Below are positions 23,501-35,500 of a stretch of DNA of 64,000 bases, piece after piece. Where the stretch lies: positions 28,440,977 to 28,504,976 of the forward strand of contig CM076259.1 in NCBI GenBank assembly GCA_038380795.1. The letters run 5' to 3'. A model generated the notes under the pieces. That model was given only the letters and a program-made list of their open reading frames with translations, did no database searches and was not told the origin of the DNA. This stretch comes from Pyrocephalus nanus. Lineage: Eukaryota; Chordata; Aves; Passeriformes; Tyrannidae. The first letter of the stretch is position 1. Every line of letters starts with the position of its first letter. Position numbers and translations under genes: made by a program.

Positions 23501-26500
23501 AAGCAACCATAAGGTTAGTGAGATAAGGACTATTTATGAAAATGACATCAGTGAAACAGCACAACACAACTCTGAGCATGGGGTGACAGTACAGTTGATT
23601 TGGTCTTGTCGATATTGTTGGTTTAAATTCAAACTATGTTCAAGGTTTCAACCTTGTTTTATTGACAAATCTAGATGAAAAGAGAGAATCATGCCTCCTT
23701 TCTGCTACAAATACCATGATATTAACTTTCACACCTCTACTTTACATTGAAAGTAGCATACAGTAAAAGCCTCCTGAAAGTCACAAAGCCATTTAAATAA
23801 TCCCGACCTGCAACACTCAGTGGCTAGCATTAGGTTCTTTCTTTTTCCATCTTGACCCCTCTGACTGCAGGTATGACCTGCAAGATGAAGTATCATTCAG
23901 GTGCTGGTTCTTCAAAACGGACATATCTAAAAATTGTTTCACTTTTCAGTGACTGAATTCTTCTGCATCCTCCTCATCTTCAACCCACCTATTATACTCC
24001 CACCCTTTTTGCAGTATGTGTAGAAGGTGTTAGAACTTCATAGATAATAAGTTCATTTGATGGTTGGTTATAAGCCCATAAATATACTTAGGCCATTTAT
24101 CTTTTCTGAAGGAAGAAAACAACTCTTTCCTCAAAGGATGGTGGTACAGGATTTCAATCTCTTTTTCAATCCTTTATCCTTCCTGTAAAAAGCTAATGAA
24201 TGGGGGAAGATAACAGCTACATCAGGCTATGAGGTTTGACTATTCACCATCATGCCAAAAAGAACAGCACCAAAACTTCACCCGGCAGAGTGGATCAGAT
24301 GTTTTTTGCTGGTTTGGAACAAATAGCCCCAGAAATGGAAGGCTCTACTCCACAGTTCTCTGTGTTCTCAGGATGGACTAAAAAGGGTACACCAAACCAA
24401 GGAGGAACACAGAAAATAACTACAGCTGTCAGCACCGCTGACTAATTCACACCACTGCAGTAACTCACCAGACCTCCAGTATAGGTGGGATTTGAAGCAT
24501 CATCCTCCAGAAAGCGGGACAAACCAAAGTCTGACACCTTGCACACCAGGTTACTGTTGACTAAGATGTTACGTGCTGCCAGGTCACGATGCACATAGTT
24601 CATGTCGGAAAGGTAGCGCATACCAGCTGCAATCCCCCGCAGCATTCCCACCAGCTGTAACACACTGAACTGTCCCTCCTTCTGCTGCAAGTGAGGAGGC
24701 AAACAGAGGCATTTATGACCACAAAACACAAAGCCAACAGGGAAGATTAATAAAAAGCAAGGTAACAAGGCAGATTTATGAAGTTAGGGAACATAAATCT
24801 CAACTTCAGCCAAAATCTGAAGGTTCAGGGACAGCGAATAAGAAAGAAGGGCGTGCTTAAAGCAATGAATCTCAAATGAAATCAGGCACTAGTAGTTAGC
24901 TTTTTCTGAAGGCAATTCTCCTCTTGTGGCCACAATTTACTTTAGCATCCTATGCCCAGTCGCACTAACTACTAAGATGGCTAGATGAATGTCAGCAGAT
25001 AAATCTGCTCTTACAAAGATCTTTACAACTGGCTCTACGCATTTCTACACAATGGGTTCATGTACTCTTCAGAATGTACCTGCCAAAGTATTTGTGGTTG
25101 AATTAGTGTATGAACCAGTAAAAAAGAGAAGTGAAGCATCTATACTAAAAAAATGCCTGCATTTATGTTTCATTACTAGAAAAAGCATTGAAGACTATGA
25201 TTCCAAACATAACTGCAAGATTCATTACTTCATTACAATGTTGAAACCTGAAAATATTCTGTGGAATAAAGACTTAAAAATATTACTAGAAAGGCAAACT
25301 TTGGAACATGTACATAAGCAACTGAAAGGCTATGTATAAAGATAAACAATTTGGTACTGTTTACATTAATTATTGGAGTTTGAGAAGTCTAAAATACTGA
25401 AAAAATGTTATATGGTGGTTGAGCTTTTGAAATATTTTCACCATGATGGTCCAAAACCACTTACTCTGCTAATTTGCTATTATTTCTATTGCACCTGAAG
25501 AGGGCAATTGAGGACTTAAAGAGATAGGAGTGAAAAGGAAGAGCAGGCAAAATTATCAGATCTGAGACTGGCACACAGCAAGATGAAGAGGTAACGACTG
25601 TGGGAGACTCTGGTTGTGGTACCCTGAGGAAGGAATCCAGTGATCCGTTCTCCATGAACTCTGTGACAATCATGACTGGTCGGCTCTTGGTGACCACACC
25701 CTCCAGGTGGATGACATTGGGATGCTCAAACTGCCCCATGATGCTGGCCTCGCTCAGGAACTCCCGCCGCTGTTCCTCTGTGTAACCTGACTTCAAGGTC
25801 TTAATAGCTACTGTGTATTCACGCTTCCCTGGGTGTTTTAGGCGCCCAAAGCACACCTCTCCAAACTCTCCTGTCAGGGAGGGAAGAAACACACCTCAAG
25901 TAAGGAAACAGCAATGAATTTTAGTCAGGTGTACTAAAGCATTCTACTGTGGACGACTTCAGGCGCTGTTTGGAAATAGGGTTACTAGGACTGTTCAGAT
26001 TAGGATAAAGTTCTTGATGAAGAGTGGAGACTACATATTCAGGGTTCAAATGAGAAGTTCTGAGTTTTAGGCTGTTTTAAACTTGGTTTTGGAGCCAGCA
26101 TCTAAGGGTAAGTAGGTTAAGATGAATTTTGGTAAAATGAAGGTTAGCTATCCTGACACACTTGAGGTACCATGGATCCAAGGGTCCATTTCAGACCCAT
26201 AGTGTGCCAGGTCTCAAGGTGAACAAAAAGGCAGTTTAAAATCTGGAGATTCTTACACTACCTGATCCAATGACCTCCTCAATCTTGATGAGGGACACAT
26301 CGATCTCCTTGGCAAATTCTCGAATAGCTTCATTCGGATCTTCATAGGTTGAAGGATCAATATAATACTTCACTCCGAGTCCTGCAGTGAAGGAGACAGC
26401 CCAAAACATCACCAGAATCAAACCCTGAGACAGATAGGCTTTAATGATTCCTGAAAAGAGACAGGCCCTTGCCATCTGTTGCTCAGAACCACTTACCTCG

Positions 26501-29500
26501 TGCACCGATATACTGCTGCAGGCGGTCTGTGTATGGAGTCTCTCGCCTTTTACTGCAGGACATAAAGGAAAGTAAAGTCAAAACACACACAAGAGTCTCT
26601 CCTAGATGTCGGGGTAGGCTTCTCAATGCAAGGCTCAGAGAATCCTTGAATTTAGGGGCACAAGATGGGTGTTAAGGTCCTGTCCATCTCCAGGTAGCCA
26701 GTACATGCTTGTATTCTATGTGGTAGTTTTTACACCACTGTTTGCATCCCCACTTTAGATATGACAAATGAGAGGGCCTCCATCACTATCCTGAAAAAAG
26801 ATATTACAGTTTAACATCGCTGGCCTAGAAATTTTCTTGCTATTCATGCTAAATTTGCATTTTAATTTCATCAAATTAAAACAAATTATTCTTTTTGATA
26901 GTAATCTAAGCCATCTCCTATGATGCTTTTTAAGTTCTTTGAAAACATTCTAAGAGCCATTTACTCTAATACTTAATTTGTATGATTTTCCCCAATTGTT
27001 TTTCCTCCTGGACTCTTAACAGCATTTATGTTGGCTATTCTTTTCATAAGTATGGTACCCAAATACAACAAAGATCCAGAGGGACAGAAATCTGTTCCAT
27101 GATGGGATTCTTGCATGTGGAGATCGAAACAGGTATGGCCTCTATTACTGTAATATTTATTGCATATATGCAACCAATTTCCAGTAAGCATATGTCCTTC
27201 TCAGCACAGGCACTTCTCAGATTTTATTCTACTTTTAAAAGTGTGCAATTCAAGCATTTTTCCCCACATGATCTAATTATTTTCTAAGTTTCACCCTATT
27301 CTTTGTTTGCTCTAGATATATTTTCCAGTTTAAATCCACTTTCTTTGTTCCCAAGAGCGTTCATTTTTTCCCCAAAAATGTACAATTCATTTAGTAATTT
27401 ATAATCATCATATTAATTAGATGAGATTGTAAATCAAACTCTGTGGTATCCTGCAGTATCCCTGCTGTATGCATGGATTTGTGTCAACCCATCCGTTTTG
27501 CTGTTTCAGCACAAGACCTTTTAGCTGCTGATTCAACTAGCATCTGAAGGCAGAGTATCATGAAATGTTATGTTATTTTTCCTTAGGAACATAGCTAATT
27601 CTGTCATTCTAACAGATAACTGCATTATTTCGAGAGCACAGACAATTCTACCTTCAAATTCTGTTCTGTTGCACAAAGCAATTTGCTTTACTGGGGGCAC
27701 ACACCTAAGAGCTCTAACACCGCTGTTGCACCTTAAAGTCAGGTCTACTTTAATGTCTTTTTATTGATTATCTAACATATTAATGATTTTCCATAATTTA
27801 AAAAAAAACAAAACAATTAGCTAAAATAGGTGTTTCACATTGCATATTGCCTGAAAAATGTGTATCAGCATTTCATAAAAACAAGTTAAAGTTATAGCCT
27901 TTGACTCTACATACGTTCAACTTTTTAAAGAACTACTCATTTCACATGGTGTTCCTCATTTCCTGCATTTTCAAACTGACTTTTCTTATAGAGGACAAAT
28001 TTAAAATAGAAATTCAGTATCTCCACTTCTTCTGAACAATTGTCTATTATCTGTACATTATCCTTTAAGTATAAATGAATCTTTTTTTTATAGAATTTCC
28101 TTATATGTATATTTACAGATACCAAATAATGTCTTTCCCCAACACAGTTTTGGTAGTATTAACTTATTCTGGGTTTGGTTTATTTTTTTTAGAAAAATAT
28201 ATGTTTTATTGAGTTGTGCACATAATATCACATTTCCAGCCGTAACAAGAAATTATATTTTTAACAGTTCAAAGCTACAAAAGGAGGCAACAATTCAATT
28301 ATAACAATATTTGATAATTCTTTTCTTTCTAGAAAGAAAAATATTAAAAGAGAATATACACAGAAGGAGAAAACAAATGTAGAATAGGGAAGATAACAAA
28401 AAAAAGAAATCATTAAAACTAGATGTCAATTTCTAAAGTTAAGTAGTTTATACAATTTTTAGGTCAGCAGAAAAAGCTAAAAAGTCCCTCTTGTGCAGAG
28501 GCACAGTAGAGCAAAGATAGAGAATCCATTACTGACAATCTAGGGGATTAAGTTCAAACCTCAGTAAATTCAAGGAGCAGGTAATGACCATTTCTTTTCT
28601 TCAAATAACAAACCCCCCATTGTTTACTTTTGTACCTCTACAAAAGTAGCAACCCTTACTTTTTTCTCTTTAAAATTTGTCCTTCTATTTTTGCTATAAA
28701 AGATTATCTCTACAATTACTTATATGCCCGTTATTCTTTCCGAAATGGAAAGTGGTGTGTACTTTCTTTAACCTATATTTTATGAATTAATATTCCATGG
28801 AATCATTGGGGTTGTATAGATTTTACTTTTCAGCAAATTAGCCCTTGGTTCTTGGTGACAGGATATTTAGCACTTTCTAAATAATCTGAATACTTATCCC
28901 ACCACTCCTTCTCCACTCCATTGTTTCATTCTCCACTTGCTTGCCTAAAATGCAGTTTACAGTCCCTTCTTTACAATGATATGTTTAAATACCTTTTGAG
29001 CATCAGCTTTAAAATACTTTCTTTGTGTTCATATTGTTAACTAGCCAAATATCAGCTAAGTACGTGAGTGGTTTACCAAAGGAGAGGCTCCTCAGATAGG
29101 AATAATGGGGCAGATCTTTGATTAATTACAAAATGGCATCTCAAGGACATCTGGATAAATGTAGATCAGGCTGTTTCCCTTGGGACGGGGTTATGTTGCA
29201 GGGGTAAGAAAGTTCCACTGTCTGAAGTGCACATGAGCAGGTCAAGGAATTCACCTCTTGAAGATGATGGCAAGGATGGCAATGGCAGCAATTACCAAGA
29301 AGGCTAGACCACCGAGTGCTGAGCCCACGATAAGCGGCAGTCGGTCCTGCACCATCTCCGAACGCTCCCCTAGAAAGGAAGACATGTGCAAACACACATA
29401 TAAATGCAGAGGACAGGAACTGTTAGAGTTTCCCTTCTACTCAGCTAGGTCTCACCCATAATTCCATCCCTACCAGCCCTTTGCTTCCCAGTCACTGTGT

Positions 29501-32500
29501 TTCTCCAATGCCTTCCTTCCTACTTCTGAAAAGCCTTCTGAAAAGGCTCCCTCTGAATCCACTTTTCCATCCCCCACTCCACTGACACCTGACTATTTAC
29601 TTAAGTATAGGTGAGCTCTACACCTGGGCTTTGATCCCATTGTTGCTATCTAATTTAGCTTGCAGATTGACATAGATGAGTACTTTTGATCCATACAAAT
29701 GGATTCCATACTGCTGGGAAGCAAGCTTCCCCATATATGCCTGTGCCTCATCTATCTTTCTGTCCTGTGTCCCACCTGTCTTTAAGACTTTCACAGAGCT
29801 TTCAGCTGTAAGATGTCTCATGACACATCCCGTGTCCCATGTAAGATGTCCAGCTGGAAGTCAAGTTACAGCATTGTATAGTGCTATGTACTGCAACATC
29901 CCCCTAAAGAGAGTTCTACTGACACATTCTGCTCCTGCTGGTCAGAAGTACAGAGGCAACAAGGAACAGGACTGGTGAGTATGGCAGTAGTGTAAACAAT
30001 ACACTCTGATAGCGTGGAGCTTCTTTGAGTGAACAAATCTGCATATGCAAATTATGATACAGAGAGATAAAAGTTGAGTTAGGAGTGTCTGGTAGCAGTC
30101 CTTCAGAGGAAAAGCTAATACACTCAGGGACACACACAAGTGAAAGATTATCATTACGGATCTGAGTACAAAATGGTAGCACTTACCTCCTGTTGAAGTC
30201 TGGAAATACATCTTCCCACTGTATGGGCCATAGCCCACTGCTGTTCTAGCTCGTACTTGGAAGGCATAGATCTTGCCCGGGCTCAGACTTGATATGGTGG
30301 CCATGTTGGTTTCACTAGTTAAGGTGAATGAATTATCCTCATCTTCTGCCTGTGAATGTCAGTGACCAAAAAAGAATGTGAAACTTCTGCCCTTGCTGCT
30401 CGCTCTCCTCATCAAGGCATGATAGTTTCCATGTCAGCACAATATTCTTTGAACCTGTTACAGAACCTCCCAACCACAGCTGCTGTTCCAGACATTACTT
30501 TCCCACACACTACTTGTTCCTCACTGCTGCTTTTCATTCCCTTAGGCTTCTGTTAAAGACTCCCTAGGCTCTGCTAAAGACTTTCAATCTAAACAAGAGT
30601 GAGAGACAAAACTACCTTGTCCTGTGATTTGCTTTCTACAAACTCCAAACTCATGTATTGTCCTAGGAGAATTCAGAGTAAGAACACGTGTAATGCTGTA
30701 TCCAGGAAGCTACTAGACATCACAAATCCCTAGACAGTCCCTTTTACCACTAGAAAAACAGTAGCCCTGCACAATCCTGAGAAAATATTTATGTGAAAGA
30801 ACAAGAATATGAAATGGGGGCTTGTCTGAATAGCCCCACATACCTCTTCCCCTCAAATCAGAAGGATTAGGAGTCACAAAACGTGAATGGAGGACAACTT
30901 TGTATTTGCCACCCTGTAATTCCAGCACAGAAAAGGTAACTGGTATTTACCACTTAGCAAATGAAAGAGTGCATTCCTCCTCAAAAATTTTCTTGGAGAC
31001 ATCTGCCCAGGCATAAATGGGGACACACGACTTCCCCTCAGAAACATGACAGACTTTTGCAGTGAGTCCAATTCCAATAAACACATTAAGAAAATTGAGT
31101 TCCTTCTGCTGTTACCTGTGTCAGCTGGTGCTAAACTTATTATTAGCCACAGCTTCTAAGCTTAAGTAAGTGTCTTCTATTTGTTTTAATTTGCAATGTC
31201 CATAGAGGTTTCCAAGCTGGGAAATGCACTTGGACTGATGTCAGATGAAGCGTGTATTACTTCTGGTAATAATTCTGCTACAGTTTGTTCTTTCCTCCTC
31301 TATTCTTTCCTCCACCTTCTTCATTCTGAGCCAGGGGTGCATCTCCCAGACAGGAGATTTCTCTGTTCTCTACAGAACGATCAGCACGGTATCACTTCCT
31401 ACTCACCTTATCAAAGTAGCGTAGCTGGTAATCCAGGATTACTCCATTGGGCTGATCTGGCTGAGGCCATGACAGTGTGATGCTATTGGTAGTACGACTC
31501 ACCTGATGCATCATAGGGACTGCAGAGGGGACTGAAATAGAAGAGAGAAAAGAGAGATGCAAAGGGATAAGCTTAACAACGAACTATGATTGAATATTCA
31601 TTATGATGAGTTAATAAGTTAGGTCAGCTTTTCCTTCAATTTCCTGTAATTTGCATTAAGTGCTTTGTAGAACAACCAGAAGAAATCTGGCACATTATTA
31701 CTCTGCTGGGAGATCCAGTCATTGACAATATGGACAGAAAGAAAATGAAGAAATCTACATCCAACTGATCATGCACAGGAGCTAAATTATCTATATTGTA
31801 GCTGGACCGTAATTCTGATCTTCAAACTCACTATTTTCACATTAAGATGAGAAGGTGCTCAGTGCCACTGCCTTGTTTTAAGATCACACTTAGACAAAGA
31901 ATGTGATAGTGGTCAGAACAAAAGCAGAGCACACTACCTCCATTCTGCTTCCCCCCAGATTCTTTGCCTGGGGGAAAAAAATCAAGTATGGTCTACCAGA
32001 GCAATGGAGGCCTTTCACTACCAGATCACTGGTGCAAATCAGAAGACAGAGGCAAACGGGATCACTGCCACATTAAGGAACAGACTTTGGAGCATGCCTC
32101 AGTTCAGCTGCAGATACCAGAGAACGAAAGTACTCCATTTTCATAGTCTGGTATGCAACCTTGTGTTCAGACCAGCTCCTGTATCTCAGACCAATCTTTG
32201 TCAGGCCTGTTGCCTAGATGTCAAAACTTTTACTGTATTTGAGACTCTCAGTCCTTCTGTGGGGCACTGGAATACAGAAGTCGAGTCTGAATGGGCTTCT
32301 AACTATCACTGTTGCCTGGGACCACCACCTAAAGGTCACTGTTAAGTGTGCATGTGTAGAAACATCACATACAGTTTTTTCTGTCTGTTCTTAAATAGTT
32401 TGACAACTTTCTGTCTTTTGGAAAACACAGCAGTCTGGAATACTACCCAGATGAAATTGTTAGCTCACTTGATTACATTATGATATTAAGTACTTACAGT

Positions 32501-35500
32501 CAATGAAAGATACTAGTTACTGGGGAAAAATGTCAGCTTCCCTTTATGTAGAAAGTAAGGGTCTGGACGTAATAAACATAAATGAGGGATTTAAAAGCAT
32601 GAATTTGAATCAGAAAGCAAACGAGAACTTTTGTCTACCAACTTTAGAAAACTTTTGATTGGTTGTTCTTAAAGTCTCATCAAGTTCAAGAATTTGAGAG
32701 TTGTGTAATTGCCATAAATTCTCTCTAACTTGGAACTCATTAAATCAGTAGGCAGGAAACACAATACAATCTTGAAGATAATATGAGTAACAATTTCAAA
32801 TACTGTTCACTGAACCAAGATTAGATTACAATGAGAAACAATACAAGGGACTACTTGGGGTAGTTTTGCTTTTTATTTTTTTATCTTCTTAGAGGCACCA
32901 CTCACATGTTCTAAAGACATAAGAGGTTCAGAACACTTATTTAATGGCAGGCTCCCTCCTAAAGTTGTTAGCTCTTAAAAAAATGTCCTCAGAGTAGGAA
33001 GGGAGATGAATGGCTGTTAAAGCCACTTGCCTGTGAAGCTTTCTGGAGAATGGAATTCCACTTCTACCAAAAACATCCATGAATCCATGTGCACACACAT
33101 GCATACTCCCCAGGTTCATGCAAAAGTTAAAAGAATGTGAGTTACACCTTAGAAGAGCTTTTCAAGGTAACATTCCAGTATAATTGTAAGAGGATCTTTC
33201 AGCCTATCAGCTGTCTGTCCACAAAGCTCTTCTTAAGATCTGCTTTCTCTCTGCAAGCAAAAAGTCATGTTGCCAAGAAACCTCAAGTAGAGCAGCTAGG
33301 GAATCCTCATTTTCCTAATGGATGCAACATTTTCAGCAACGTTTAAATTTTCCAGAAAAAGAATACCAATGAAAACCTGCCACCTAACTTCACTGGTTTT
33401 ACAAAACAGACAAAACCCATAAACTTCCTTGATGTGAGGAATGAAGCAGAGAAATTTGGCAAATGAGCAAAACCTGCAGAAAAGTATTTTTTCCCTCATT
33501 AATTCTGAGAAAGATAAAAGAAATTTTTTTAATAACAAGATAAAATTATTCAGAAAAACATAACTCAGATGGGCTTCAAACAGCTTGGGCAAGTGGGAAC
33601 TAATTTAAAAATGTAAATGAAACAAAAATGTAAGAGTATAAACAATAAAATGCTTTCTCTCCTCCTTATTCCTTTTATTTTTTTTACCATTGCTTGTCTT
33701 TCAAACAAGACTGCACAACTAGTTCACCTGAGATAACTTGCCAGTTAACACTTGATCAAGACAAATTCTGCTACATTTTAAGGTTACAAAAAGTTTAACT
33801 CCCTTGTTAAAGGGAGTTAAAGCACACACCTGGAGAGGAGCAAACCTAAATACACAACAACACTGTTATGGAAGAGCCCACTTCCTTCTAGTTTCGGATG
33901 AAGATTTTGCAGAATGAGCGGAGTTAAATCTCCCCTCAATTCCTCTCCTTCCCCCCCCAACAGTTATTCTTCCCATCCTTCTCATTCCTTCCTGATCCCA
34001 AATTTTTCCCCTACCTGGAAGAAATAATCAAAGTCAACTAGCAACATCTGACCTGCATTTTAGTAAAAAACATATCCATTCTGACATGAATACATGCTAT
34101 GAATTTTTAGCTACCCATCAACAGGCTTTCTTTTGCCAGCAGTACAGAGACTCAAGCTGGCACTGTGCATAGTACATTTAGGCACAGCAAAATCTGCAAC
34201 AGAACAATGATGTTAAATGGTACTCTCCTCAGACAGGCAGTATACAGAAGCAGGTTATAACTACTTGAATTAGACATACTGGAAAACAGAACAAAAAATC
34301 ACCCAAGTGCATCTTTTAACCATGTGCCACAGCATTCTAGAATCTTCCTACTATACAGGTATGTCCATCACTCAGGGCAGTCACATGGTGGTGGTGGGTA
34401 TGACCAGGATAATGCAGTCTGTTGTATTAAAAAATACTAATTTCAGTGATAAGTACCTAATAAGCAGACACCACTTAAGGAAAAAGTAAGTATTCTTAGT
34501 AAGTAAAGTAAGTATTCTTATTCAGTAAAAATTCTCAGAAATAAAACCAGATACAATTCAAATCAAGGCAGGTTGACTTTAATCTGAGACAGAGTTCAGA
34601 TTTTGATATGTGTGCCTCTCTTTTAAGGAAAAAAATAACAAAACACTGGTCAGGGAGCTCTCCTATCACTTCATGTAAAAGAGATATCAAGATTTCTCCA
34701 CTGAAAAATGTTATACAACATGATGTGAATATTAATACTAAGGTGATGTGAAATGTGAATGTAATTGTTCGTGGACTAAATACATTTTTCCTGTCAGAAG
34801 TGTATTATAAAGTTACTCTCTCAGTGTTAATACATTATGAAATACAAATTTCAAGGCTTTATGTCTACAGACATTCAAACTATCATACCTCTGCTGGCAC
34901 AGAAGTGCTAGATGAATACTTTCCTTTGTATGCATGCCAACTATCAAAAATGTTTAAAACAGAACTTTGCTTTCAAAGCTTTGTTTTGTATACACAAATG
35001 TCTTCAGCTCTATGTTGATTTGTCACTTTTATTAATTTTTTTCTTTTCACGCGGGGTTTATAAATGTAGCCATGTTAGGTCCCTGTCTAATGACAGCTGA
35101 AATCACAGGGCCTGATTCAATCCAGTGTGGGCAGCTGTATTAGATGGTCATTGTAGGTGACTTCCAACTATTCTATTCTATTCTATTCTATTCTATTCTA
35201 TTCTATTCTATTCTATTCTATTCTATTCTATTCTATTCTATTCTATCCTATCCTATCCTATCCTATCCTATCCTATTCTATTCTATTCTATTCACTGAAA
35301 TGAAAAAACATGCTGTGAGATCAGACCTCTAAGTAAGACTGAAAAAGCAGCGGTTTTTGTATACTATTTATAAAATAGCAAATGGAAAATTCTTGCATAT
35401 GTAGACCTAGTTAAAGCAGTCTAAACACCAGTTAAACTCAACTCCTAGGTTCTATATTCTGTGAGTTGTCAGTTGCAACTCTTCTACATTGTGGGACAAA

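Noticed and set aside
24989..25339. 116-codon plus-strand frame in intron 11
   Set aside because: Lys/Ile-rich translation typical of AT-rich intron DNA, with no homology recognised.
25461..25892. 143-codon kinase frame as an independent short kinase
   Set aside because: It is exon 11 with intron read-through; the kinase continues by splicing to exon 12.
32004..32345. 113-codon plus-strand frame in intron 5
   Set aside because: Antisense to the gene, no domain, and overlaps another frame of similar quality.
35144..35332. Repetitive Tyr/Ser/Ile/Leu/Phe protein
   Set aside because: Translation of the (TTCTA)n microsatellite, not a gene.
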